Assembly: GCA_036785705.1 (NCBI GenBank)
Contig: JAWUZG010000070.1
Coordinates: 631,001 to 695,000 of the forward strand
DNA length: 64,000 nucleotides
Reading direction: 5' to 3'
Origin: Acanthornis magna
Lineage: Eukaryota > Chordata > Aves > Passeriformes > Acanthizidae
Shown: positions 1 through 43,925 of the stretch, in pieces
Layout of the letters: each line of letters opens with the position of its first letter
Position numbering within the stretch: position 1 is the stretch's first letter
Notes under the pieces: generated by a model
Databases searched by the model: none
Seen by the model: the letters and a program-made list of their open reading frames with translations, nothing else
Told to the model about the DNA's origin: nothing
Program-made: the position numbers and the translations under genes

Positions 1-522
1 AAAACATCAGCCCTTCAAGTAAAGGCGGTATAAAAAATGATGGAATTCACATTTTTGACAGGAGACTGTATTTGCCTGCCTTGCCCAAACCACATGAAAT
101 ATTGGCTCTTAAAGCTGCCAATGGTTCTTGAAAGCACAAATGCTTTTTGGAGGAGCCCCAATTGTTTGAACAGAGCAAATCACGTGGGCAGCAGGTTGTA
201 CCTGGGGAAAAGCAGCCTGGTGGAAAGCAGGACAAGGGACACGGGCTCAAGGGATGAGATCAAAGTGCTCTGTCCATTAACCAGTAATATTTTAATCCCT
301 AAGGGCAACAAAGACCTCCTTTGTAATAATATTTACTGCAGGGTTTTCAGCAAATTAGGACAAATGTTTGGGAATTAATTGAACATACATGCATAAATAA
401 GCATTAATCTATATGAATCTATAATTAATACAGATTAAACACTGTATAATCATATTAATTTAGGAAATCTTTGATGGAGTTCCAGGCATAAGTGTGAAGT
501 CCTGAGGCTATGCTCTGCAAGG

Positions 523-563
523 TTAATAGTAATAATAATAACAATAATAATAATAATAATAAT
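523..563 (+). repeat. (TAA)n microsatellite
   Basis: Interrupted run of TAA units with one GTA and one ACA variant. It lies in the upstream intron. Confidence 0.95.
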
Positions 564-3500
564 CGTGCATTACATTTAAAAAAATACGTTCAGCTGCAGA
601 ATGTGAATTCTTTAATAAAAAAGCTCTGCATGTGTCTTCCTAGTAACACATCCCAAGATTTATGTGCATCATAAACAAATATGTCTGTGGTATTACAAAG
701 TGTAATTCCACTGTATTTGTTATTAGGAAAGGGAATACGGTTTCCCATATGCTTTCACAGTTATTTCTCTTGTAACCGGGAACAGGCTGCCAGTCCATTA
801 TCAGGAGAAAAAAGCTACCTGTCCCTGCTGTAAATATTCCAAAGGGAGTGTTATGGAGCAGCCCCCCCTTAGAGAGCAGAGGGGATTTCGGGCAGGAACC
901 CTCTGCCTGTAGATCCCCATGTCTGCAAAAGGCTGGAAAGAGCCTGCTGTAGGATGGTTAAAACCAGCCTTATAAAGCCTTCTGCCCTTAAACTGGTCAA
1001 AGCCAGCTGATGTTCAACATATAGAAATAGTCTGGGTTTAGTAATTTCCCTGGTGCCATAACCTTTGGGACATGATGAACCCCAGCAGAGGAGAGAGCAG
1101 GCAAAGAAGGGGCAATGCACAGCCCACAGAAGAGCTTGAGGAATAAGGAAGGGTTTCCACAATGGAAAAACACCACCCAGCTTTGAGCATTTTCTCATCT
1201 TACAGCTGCAAATTATTTTCAGGATTTGGATGTACACCTTGTCAGACAGTCCCATTTGGCCAGCAGAGCATTACCCAAATAAAACCTGTCACAGCAATTC
1301 AGTATTTGTGATTTTTAAACAGCTATTCCCATATAAAATAAAATGATGGCATTACCCTTCAGCTGTGAGAGTAATAGAATCTCTCACTTCAGCACTGAGT
1401 GGAAATTTAGTGTAACAACTATAATTAAAAGCTTGATAGTTTGCCGAACATATTTTTCCCAGTTTAATGATCCTGTGTTACATGAATTCATGCTTTACGC
1501 TGTGAGTAGCTACAGTTTTCAATGGGAATATTTAGAGAGAAAAGTGCTGCCTTTAATGATTAAGATCAAAAGCAACTAGATTTAAAAGTTAACTGCCTCA
1601 GTAATGCCGCTTTCCGCCTGCCACCAAAATGCATGTGAATGGCTCTGAAATAGGAACCTGTTTTAAACAAAAAATAAACCAAACCTTTCCCCCCAACATT
1701 TCTGTGCTTCTTTTGTTTTTTTGAGATAAACCTATGCAAGTATTTAATGTGCTGGTGAGATCAGCTCTCGTCCCTGTTCCCAAGTGCTAGAGACCTATTC
1801 ACCACAAAGGTTTACAGCCAGTGTTCTCCTATATGTGAGAACGGAGAAAAGCCAAGAGTTCCAACTCTTATGAGATTTAGGATAGGATCACAAACATCAC
1901 AAACACTGATTTTTCACTGCATTATTATTGTCATCAGACATTATTACTCTTGGAAGACATCCTGGTCTTCTAGGGTCTGGGCTGAACCTTTCACCAAAAA
2001 CTATTCCCTGGGGAAGGCTCCATAACCACGGCAATGTGTTCTCATACGAATGGTAAGCTGGGGGAAGGAATGGGAGGAATTTCAAAATTATGTTCCCATT
2101 CACTTCCAAGCAGCCAAGAAAACATGTCGTAAAAGACATCAGTAACCACCCTGTGACAAAAAGATGCTTGTTAGAAACGTTCACTTTCCCTTCCACATCA
2201 TTCACCTCGTGCACTCAGGCATAGCCCAGCATTTGTCCCGTGTAATTTAGAAAATCTGGGATGAGGAGCTCGAGGAGAACACAAGCATTCCTTCCTAACA
2301 GGAAATACTGTGGCTGCACAGTGCTCGAGGATATTCAGTACACTCCAACACCAAAAAAGGCTGTTTGTCAGAAGCACTTTTAGAAGCCCTGGGGATAAGT
2401 CTTCCCTGTCAAGAATAATTTAGCAGCATCTAGAAAGGGATGAGCTCCATAAGACGGGAGCAAATTCACCCAAAACCTCTTTTTCTCTCTGGTGGCTGAA
2501 ATTCCCTCCCAGACCTCCCAGGGATGGGGGGAGGGAGCAGCTACTGTCCTTGCTGCAAGTCTTTCCCAGAGCCAGGTGAGCCTCTTCCCTGCGCAGGGAG
2601 CTTCGGACCAACGGGCTTGCTGGGGGCACTACACAGGTGAAGCTGGGAAAGCCAAGCCGAAAGGCTTCCCGCTGGCAGAAGTTGCCTTCCTAGGGAGTTA
2701 CTGACAGGGCTCAAAGATTTCATCACTATTCCACAATTACACTGGACCACTTGAATTTCTCAAGGGTGCAGGTTTGAGTTTTTTCCCAGTCTCTATTCCA
2801 GAGTGATCTGAGGAAGGGCAATATTGCAGTTTTGCTCTGAGTATAGTTTTCCCACTTTTTGGAAAGGTGTGGGGATACTTTTGAACCTGAAACATTTCCT
2901 TTGACTGTTGGAGACATTTGTTCTCAAATTTACCTGAAATTACCTAGTGTTATGAAAAAGTGACCTACTGGAACTTCTGAAATGGTTGATTTCAAATGTG
3001 TCAGCCTCAGTTGGTGATCTGGATTGATTTTATTGGACAACATAGTGGCCTTTCATGTTTCTATTGAAGAGAATTGAGTAGAAATGTAACATGGGTGTTG
3101 CCATTTTGCTTTGGATCTTCCAGCTTCCTCCTCTGGACTGCTCTCTATGCTGTGCTCATGCTGGGAAGGATAATAAAGCAGTGGGAAGCAGGAGGATTTT
3201 CTGGGATGGAGGGATTTTAAACTTGTCCTTGAGGACAATATGGGTTTTAGCTCCCTCTGCTCTGAACCTGAAGGAGCAGGGGGTGGCAGAAGCACTCTGA
3301 TCTCTGGTGAAAGAGATGTGGTGTAAAGCAAGAACATTTGCCTTGCACTTCCCTTTTCATTCCACAGAAACATCCAATTCCAGTTACCAAAACACTGAGC
3401 TCCCTGGATAATGCAAGACAGCATCACAAAGAAGGAAGAAGGGTCAAAGAAGTTAAGCTCTGTCAGACAAGTATCAAACATCTCAAAAATATTAAAAAGC

Positions 3501-6500
3501 AACACTTAATCCTAGTAGTTTTTTAAGTTCATCCTTACTCATCAAGATTTTGCAAACTGAAGGTTTCACAGTAAGTGAGGACAACAGTTCCCCAGAGTTC
3601 CCTGATTTTTATGGAGAGGGTGGGCAATGGACAGTCTTGCATAGGAAAAAAAAAAAACCATATGGAGGCACTCTCGTAAAAGTACAAGATAGATCCATCA
3701 TTGTGCCAACACACCCATTCTGAAACCTGAAGGACAGACCTCAGTTCTGAATATATCACCTGCTCCAATTTCTCCTTTATGACTGAATGTGTGCTGAAAA
3801 AAAAAGCTTAATTCCCCACCACAAAGCATATACACATCAGTTAGTTTTTGAGCAGTAAATTTAGAGCAGGAATTTGTGATTGCTGGTAGGTGTTCAGAAT
3901 TTTGAGATAAATGTCCATGATGAGAACTTGAAGGAAGTTTTATTTTTGTGACAAGTTATCCAAGTGAATGATTTCCAAGGGCAGTAAAGGAAGAGAAAAC
4001 CACTCTGATTAAACCTTAGTCGATCCAACTCCATAAATTAAAGAAGATAAATAAGGTAGCCTCCATTAGTCTAGCCTTTAAATAATTCATAGCAACTGAG
4101 TACCCACCTGTAACAGGTTGTGGAGTTTTTTTGTAATTCTTTTTTTTTTTTTTTTGCTTAGGAAGCAAGTCTGAAACACTAACACACAAGAAAAGGAAAG
4201 AATATACAACTCAACCAAAATGCAGTTGTTGCTGTTACTTGTCTTTTACCCTGTATTTGTATTGTGCCAAAGAGAGGGAGACTTTGATCTTTTTTTTTGC
4301 ATGGCCTAAACATGACCTGAGCTAACTAATGACCGGTCTGAGTTTTACTGTTGATGACGTGCAGCACAATGACTGACACCAGCACAGTTTTCTGCAACAG
4401 GATCACAAGAGCTCAGCATGCATTTTTTATTAACACATTATTTTAGACCTTGGTGAGGTCCCTGTAAAGCCTTGAGATGGTTTTGCCGTTCAATACTTAT
4501 TTTCTGGGTTATTTTTGTGATTGATCAGAGCTAAGGTCATGGATGGTTCTGCCCCTGCCTTTGAGGCCTCTTCTCTGGTAGCTCTAGTGGAACTGGAGAC
4601 AGACAAACCCCACCTGCCTCATGCAGATGTGAATGTCAGGTAATTATAGCATCTCTTCTTTATTCCATGGGGCTGTTGTGCTGGCGAGGCTGAACTGCAG
4701 CTGTAGGGAGCAGAGCCACTGAAATTAGAACAAGCATTCCTGATCATGTTCTTTCAAAAACTGGACCAATAATCCTGCTGGCAGATTGCCTTCTCCTGAT
4801 TCCCCTGCCTGAAGAGCCTTTCTTCAAGGGATTTCTTTTGCTGAAAATGCTTAAGCTTTTGAAAAGTCAGAACTGATAAGAAATAATCTCTAAGCCCCTT
4901 CACTGCTCTGCTCAAAGTGCCACCAGCTCCTGGCCCTGCTGCATGGACCTGCAGGGAGTGATCCTGCTCAGCCCTGGGCTTGTGCCAGCAGGCTCCCTAC
5001 AGCCCAGGGAATTGCCACCTGTTCTCAGCTTGGGCACATGCCAGCTTTTCCCCTCCCAGGACTTGTCAGCACATTTGGTTAGCATTCCTAGAAAACCCTT
5101 CAGAAATGGGTAGTGATTGATACTGGAGACCCTCAGTGCTTTCCCCAACAGGCTGTCAATCTTCTCAGCAGATAAGGCCGACGCAGAGCAGCAGTCACTG
5201 CTGGCAGGTAACCACTGCAGCCATTCCCTGCTTCTGCAGCACCAGCAGTAGCTCCTGGGGATGCTCCCAGCCAGGCCTAATGCTTTTGATCTTCCCCAGC
5301 CACACACAGCTGGGAAATGGGGAGCAATTGCATTAACTCATCTGTGTGGCCCTGGTTAAAATAAACCCTGCTTTTGATATATGCTCTTTACTTTCGATTT
5401 ATTGTCTTTGCCCTATTAGACTGTCCCCTTGCTCTTTGTTTGAGCTTTTTGCTGGGATAGATGCATTCCTCTGCGCTGAATTAAATGCAAGTAGGCACCT
5501 CACAGTTTTCTGACTTCAGGACAGAGTTACAAAACAGCAGCAGAAGTAGATCTGATAAATTGGGTATTCCACTCAGGAAGGGAAAGTAGTTTTTTTCCTG
5601 TTTGCAATAAGCATACTACTCAAATATGTGCAAATCTTTTCTTTTTCTTGCTTCAAAAAAACCCACCCATCCTGTCAGACCTCACACAAAGGCAGCTAAT
5701 TCCAGGGAAATGCTGAACAGACTCAAGTAATAGCTCTACAATAAAAAACAGATCTGCAGACAGAGCTGGCTGTGCTCAGCCCCAGCTGAGAGCTCCCTAT
5801 TAATTATTTATATGGTACTATGGATTAGCACGGTGCTTCACAGAAATAAATGCACGAGGAAGTGCAGTCCCACCTCTTGGGAAGGCAGGGCCAAAGCCCT
5901 GCTCACCTCACTGGGTGTGCCCAGAGTGTCATTTGTGTGAAGGACAGGATGAAAAGTGTCTCTAGGTCTGTGAGGGTTGGCAGTTTCCCTCTGATCCAGG
6001 CCCTGGTTAACAGCTATTCCAGTCAGGCTGGGCACAGAGTACAGAGTGAGTGATTTCAAAATCCCATTAAAGATTTGACTAACTCCATCCCCTAAACTCC
6101 TTTCGAACTGTAGCCACTAAGCCAATAATGTGGTTTCTTCCTAATTCCTACAGTCTGATATTATCTGCTCTAAGCATGGGAAGTGGGCTGAAATCCTCAC
6201 CACACAGAAATCAGGAACTTTGCTTCAGTGGGTTTATAAATCCCTCACCAAGTTTTCTTTTAACAAGCGCAGCTACAGCTGAGTCGATTGCCCCCCTTAA
6301 GACAGAAATTTATGCTCCAATCTGAAAGCTGAAAATAAGGAGCTTGGAATCTTGGTCTTGCAGTGACCCCATCTGTGATGTCAGGCTAGATATATATATA
6401 TTTTTTTTAAACTCAGTTTTCCTGTCAGAAAAAAGCAGTGGCTATTTCACATCTTCCTTACAGTCATTACTATCATTATAACTACTTCATGGTATTCCTA

Positions 6501-6941
6501 TCAATTCCAATTTCACTGGCTTTGAAAATTGCCAAGACCACAGCAGGCTTAGGCAGATTTTTTATCCTAGCATAAATTTCAGGGAGGGAGCAAGAGCGGG
6601 AAGAGGCAATCAAAAAATTTCATTCTGACAGCAGCTGCTTGCATTGGAAAGAAACATTGCTGAAAGTGTTCTTTGGTTTTGGTTTTCTTTTCCCTTCTAA
6701 AATATTTCAACTAGAAATTTGGAGCAAAACTATTACTTTGTAGTCCTCCAACTTTCCACAGACCACCAGCAAATTGCTGCACAGAACAGCTTGGGAATGA
6801 ACCTCAGGGCTCTGTAGCTGCAAAAGCATTAAGGACAGACGTTAGGGACAAAAATGAATAAATGCATTAAAAGACTTCTTGGTATTAATAACAAGTATGG
6901 GCCATAGAAGCCTGAGGAAACTGTCTGGGAATGAAAAACAA

Positions 6942-7003
6942 TTTTGGTTGGAAGGGATTTCTGGAGGTGATCTAATCTAAGCCCCTGCCCAAAGCAGAGG
7001 TAA
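6942..7003 (-). mobile_element. Probable old CR1 LINE 3'-end fragment, minus orientation
   Basis: The stretch reads GGTTGGAAGGGATTTCTGGA, then a GATCTAATC-like part and a CCCCTGCCCAAAGCAG part. This follows the reverse complement of the CR1 3' end as it appears throughout bird genomes, with several substitutions. The fragment is short and diverged. Confidence 0.55.
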
Positions 7004-7015
7004 TGTCAAAGTTAT

Positions 7016-7039
7016 ATATGTGCAAATATTTGCACATAT
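7016..7039. repeat. 24-bp perfect palindrome
   Basis: The 12-base left arm ATATGTGCAAAT is followed directly by its exact reverse complement with no spacer. The core contains two opposed octamer-like GTGCAAAT sites. It lies in the upstream intron just after a CR1 fragment and before an AT repeat. Confidence 0.9.
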
Positions 7040-10000
7040 TTTCTATCTACAGTGTATATATGAATAAATAGTATTGTGTATATAGTGAGCATATATATAT
7101 ATATTATACACACACATGAAAGGGAAGAAACCTGCAGCAGTGGAATCACTATCCAGCACTAGGATCTGCTCCCAAATGAATAATGACTTTGAGTAATGGC
7201 AAGTGAGCCCATTTTTGACAAAATCCTCAGTCATATCCCTCAGAAGGTGATGGGACACTGTAACTTTGGCCATATACCCCTGGGATGCCAGGTACTGGCA
7301 CATCCTCCCATGCCAGAAGCACTTCCTCAAACTCAAGATGACAGCAAATTACAGATACACTGGAAAGTAGGAATATCAAACTTCCCCTCCTTCCCTTGAT
7401 CTCCTTCCAGACTGAGGGAAGGATGGCATCCTTTCTCATCTGCCCCCCACACTGCGCATCCTCACGGGCAGGTTCTGTAGTACCTTGGGATGGTGTTTCG
7501 TCCCTCATGGAATGCCCCAGAGGCTGGGTGCTCTGGGCACCACAACCACACAGATCCTGCTATGGAGACAGAAGCCTCCAAGATCTGGAGCTTTTGCTGC
7601 TTCCCGAAATTCACATTCACAGTGTTGCCTCTGAAAGTTCACATGTATGAGCAGGAGGCCTAATGAAGTGCCAGGCTTTCTGCTCCACACTGGGATAATG
7701 TTGAGTCCTGCAAATCTTGTGTCCTTCCTGCACTTCTCCTGATGCTTTCCAACACAGTTTCTAGGAATTGTCCCTGAGACACCTCTGAGAGTTGGGAATT
7801 TGGTTTTCTGTTTTGCAGAAATAACATTTAGAAGTGTTATAAGGACATCTTGACAGCTGCAGTTTTCAAGCTAAACAATGTCTATGTTTCAAGGACTGTT
7901 AGGATTTCCCTGCAAAACCAGATTTTAAGTTTTCACCAGCTGATCTCACAGACACTGGTCCTTTATTTGTCAAGAACCCTTCCTGTCTCTAATGCTATTA
8001 TCTGCCATGGGAGCAGAATGAAAGGCACATGAAACAATCTTTGTTAACAGAATGCGAGAAAAAGGACAAGCATCTATTAATTGCCATAATTAATCCTTTT
8101 TTGGCTTACCAGAAGTCTCAGGGATCGCCAGTCCCTGCCTGTGCACTTGCACACACACAAAGCCACGGCTGCCTGTGCCATCTGTCTCCCTACAAACAGC
8201 CCCAATATCGACCCCCACTATTTGCCTCACTTTCCCCAATCAGAAATACAAAATTTCATCATGTTGGTTCAATCCATCTGGCATCTCTCCTCACCCCAAA
8301 CACCATTGCACATGCAAGGAAGGGCTCATGCTTTAGCAGCTCTATTGATCCCCACAGACCTTTGGGTGAACAGGAAAGCCTCCTTAATTACTTTGGCTGA
8401 CTTTCAGGTACTGTTTTGCCTTAACAATGTCTTTGGAAATCTAGTACCACATTTTAGCGTTGTTATCACTTAACTTGGATTTGGGGTTTTGCTCCCCAGA
8501 GAGACACTTCCTACCTCAGCCTGGCCAGCCCATGCTTGGCATCAAAATCAAGAAAAGTAATTCATTTGCCTTCTCTAAGGATTTGATAACCTCTACACTT
8601 CCCTTAGCCAGAGGTGGTTTGACCTTTAATTAAAAGGAAAATTTGTTGTCTTCCACTCAGAAGGCAGCAAATAATGAACTCATTAAAATGAGGTTACTGT
8701 TCGGGCCTTAGAGCAATAAGAGCCAAAGTCTCATTAGCAGCTAACAATCCAGAACATAGCACATAAATAAACCTAATATGGCAGAGCAAAATGCCTTGGT
8801 GCATTAAATTTGAGCAGAATCAAATGTTTACAGTCAGTGATGTCTGGGGCATGAAGTTTTAATGTACTTAATGAAGGAAAGCAAATTGCTTCCTATTAGG
8901 CATGAAATGTTCCTGCAGAAATCCCCCCAAAAAGTTTATTATGTAAATGAAGGATAGAGTTATAATTAACAAGGACATAGCAGGAAAATATCACTTCTTC
9001 CTAATAGATGCACCAATTATGAAGAATAAAGACACGGCAACTTCAAATCTACAAAAGGTAATTATATGGATTAATGTAAAAAGGCTGCTGAATGCAATAT
9101 AATGAAGAAACTGTGTCTTGTGGGTGTCAGAGAGAAGCCTCACTGACAAGGCAAAGAATCAATTAATAAAGTTAAATCCGTGAGTTTTGAGAGATTCCAG
9201 GCAATTAAGGGTTTGTATTTGAAAGAACAGCTTAGATTACCTTAAAAAAGCAACAACCCAGTCTTTGCTTAGTCTGGCACGGAGACATGCCTGTTTGTCC
9301 CTGTGCAGTGTGCTCCACGGTTCCTTCCTTGGAAAATGGTAATGATTAAGCATGATCTATTTAACTGTACAAAAATAAGCACCTCTGGGTTTAACAGGGA
9401 ATGCTGGTTGTATTTCCACAGGCATGCAATGGGGACAGGGATGGGACGGGGACCACTAAGTCCCCAGGAAAGGGCAGGACCAGGCAGAGTGGGAATAGCC
9501 AAGCTGGCCTTGGAAAGGGAACAGCTTTCCAGCTGTTAAAATTCAATAGCTCTTCTCCATCCTGCAGAAGCCTTCAGAATAAAATAAAATAAATACTTTC
9601 TGCCTCACATGGAGCCTGTGCAAATCCCGGGAAGGTTTCTGGCACTGACGTGCAGCCTCTCCACCCTTTTATTAAAGATAGGGAAGGCAGACCCTAATCA
9701 CCTAAAGAGTTCTTTCATAGGAAGGGTGTGGGAGACATTACAGCCCTTCCCCCAAGCAGACAAGCAGTGACAAAATACATTTGGACTGGCTTAGCTGACA
9801 AGATCTTCTTAGTGTTAAAAAGAGGCGAGGTCATGACAACAAAATTTAGCTGCATATCATATAAATTAATATGCATATATGGAAATTGAAATTTTAAAAA
9901 AAGTCTTTGGGACCAAGGCAAATCCAGTTTGAGTGACAGATTTGCCCTTTAGACAGAGGAAAATGCTTGACACAGTGCAGGTTCCAGGATTTACATCTTA

Positions 10001-11896
10001 ATCCTCGCTCTGTGTTTTTAATGAGACCTCACTGGGCTGGAAGGCTCCTGCCTATCCCGCAGTTCTGTCATCTTCTGGAGATGTGAGGGGAGCAGGAGAG
10101 AGGAGCCCAGGTGAGAAAATGATGTGTTTCATGCCCCTTCTTGTACTATATGTTAAGCAATGATAATTTCTCAAGATGTTCTTCCCTCAAAGGAAAATTA
10201 AATTGATTTTGCTCAGCCCATCAGTCTTTCTCAACATATCTAAAATGCCTAGATAGCTTGGAAAATTATGTTCTAAAATATAATGACTCAGATTCCATGC
10301 TTCTGACTTTAATGGTGTCAATTTAGTGCCAGTTTTTACCAGCTGGAGATTTTCCTCAATGTCTCAGCTAACAGTGGTGTTCATCCCTGAGGTTTTACAT
10401 TTTAGTGAACATTTACTTGTTATATATTATGTAAATATAGTCCCAAATGTGAAATTGTCACAGGATTGAAATAATCAACTTACTAAATGTCTAGCAAGAT
10501 AGGCTGGAAACCATACAGCTATGTTAATATTTAATGCTAAAGCACAAGATTTACTGTCATAAGATTGCTTTATTTCCTTTTGCAAGGGGAGGAATTTGCT
10601 TGGTGACTTGTAGCTGATAAACACTATCTCTGTTTTACATCTTCCTTGCAACCCAATATATGTTCTATTTAAAAAATCAAGGCAGATGCACTCTGCCTGA
10701 AAGTCTCTTGTATTACACTCGCACACCTCGGCTGCTTAAACCCTGGCTTCATCATTTACCCTGCACTGGAGATACTTTTGGTTTATGGTCCCAAGTAGGG
10801 GTGCTGGTGGTTGCTTAAATTAGACCAAAAAACTCTTTTCCTGCAACATTAAGTGAAATTATGATCATAGAAAATGTAATTTTTTTAAAATGAAGGAGAA
10901 CATTAGCTGGACTGGGTGTGTTTGTAAACCACTGCCATAATTTTATCTCTGAACTCTGCAAGAACATGAAGGTCCAATCAATAAAAATGTTATTAATAGA
11001 TAATAGAAAAAGTTCTCAAGAGCCACATAATGGAGACATGGAAAACTGATGAAAACAGAGTTGATAAGACATTCAGCATTGGCAAGGCCAATAGGGAGAT
11101 CAATGCACTGCCCATCTCAAATGCAGCTTGCCCAAATTCTGTGTGCCAGGGGTCCAAAGTAGATCAGTGCACAAGGACCAGCTCTAGAAGCAGAGCAGAG
11201 CTGACAACTAATAGTAAATCTAGACAGCTCACAGAGGCAGAACAGTCTTCTCTCTTCCCCTAGTAGCTGGAAATATGTCCAGGAAAAAAATGGACATATG
11301 GCCTAGACTACCTATTTATTTTATTAGCAACACCCTTTCCCTCCATTTCATTTACAGTGGGCTTATCTTGGCTTGAATGAGAGAATAAAATTAAGCATTA
11401 AATGAATTAAATTAAAAATTAATTTATGACACGGACACTGCATCTACCATAGGTCAAAACTGAAGTTTTGCTCATTCACACTTAAGCCTAAACTTGCTAT
11501 TCAGACACAGCCCAGAAATGTTCCTGCAGGTAAGTAAATCCCAACGCCTTCATGCCTGGATGGAGAGTAGTATTCCTGATTTGACTTTGGCTTTTAAGCA
11601 CATTTTGTCAAGCTTCACTAATAACCCAGAGCATGGGTGACTTTGTGGTCAGTCTACTGCTGCCTCTGAATGGCTGGATCCAAGTCCTGCCGCAGATCAC
11701 CGCCACAAGGGATAACGTCCTGGGCCAAGCCACAGAACCACCCCCTCCTTGGGTACTTAGGCACTATCACTACCTTTTCTACACCATCCAACTCTTATGG
11801 AACAAATGAAGCTCTCTGTAACAGTCATATAAAAAAAGATGAGCCCGAAATAATATTTACTTTTCTAAATGCATGTTAATTTCTTGTTTATTTCAG

Positions 11897-43412
<31,516 letters not shown>

Positions 43413-43925
43413 CACCGCGGGCGAGGCACCCCGGCCAGGCCCATTGCTGCCCCGCAGACCTCCCGCTCCTCCGGCTCACTCGAGATCGTCAGGACAGGAC
43501 CTCACGGACCACGCTCTGCCCAGCAAAAACAAACCACCGAACCGTAAAAGGACAAAACCAGCCCCAAACCCAAACCCGAGCGCTGTTGGTATGCACGTGC
43601 TGACAGCTGAGTAGCACCGACCCCTTTTGTCAGCTCCCCGGAAAGTGCCGGAGCTCCATTGCCCTTTATCCCGACGGGATCCGTGCGGAGCCTCGGCCCT
43701 CCCTTCGCCAGGAAGTACCAGGACTGTGTGTAGGACTGACCTCGGATTGACGACAAGCTGCAGTGTGTCAGGACACGGGCAAAGGATGGGAATGTCTCTC
43801 GCTGGACTGGGAGGTTGGTCAGCTGCCGGGCTTTGCCCGCATTTGTTTTCAAATCCTTTTCATTTCCAAGCGGGCTATGCAGGCAGTGCACTGCCAATAA
43901 ACCCAATATTGACCGTTTTGTCTCT
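43413..43925 (+). other. NDST4: NDST 3' UTR
   Basis: The region runs from the stop codon to just past a canonical AATAAA at 43896-43901 followed by a GT/T-rich element (about 43914-43930). The first ~250 bases are GC-rich. The 3' end near 43920 is inferred from the signal only; longer isoforms are possible. Confidence 0.65.
43896..43901 (+). terminator. Poly(A) signal AATAAA for NDST
   Basis: Canonical hexamer 484 bases after the stop codon, with a downstream GT-rich stretch (GTTTTGTCTCTGTCTG) at a typical distance. Confidence 0.7.

Larger units (their letters stand above)
1..11896. other. Upstream intron sequence, no exon seen
   Basis: AT-rich DNA ending in the splice acceptor TTTATTTCAG before the first visible exon. 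I looked for the preceding NDST exon, which should encode the Asp-Asp-Ile-Phe deacetylase motif just before the Ala-Leu-Leu-Glu-Thr start of the 11897 exon, and did not see it on the + strand. The intron therefore continues upstream. Contents noted: a TAA-type microsatellite near 523, a T16 run at 4140, AT-rich tracts near 6391 and 7091, a likely CR1 fragment near 6942, a 24-bp palindrome at 7016-7039, and AT-rich unique sequence at 8600-9215 that resembles conserved non-coding DNA. The open reading frames here are short and show no family resemblance. Confidence 0.7.

Noticed and set aside
47..250. Cys/Pro-rich 67-codon minus-strand frame and its overlapping plus-strand frame at the window start
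   Set aside because: Overlapping frames on both strands, no family resemblance, no splice or promoter context; fortuitous.
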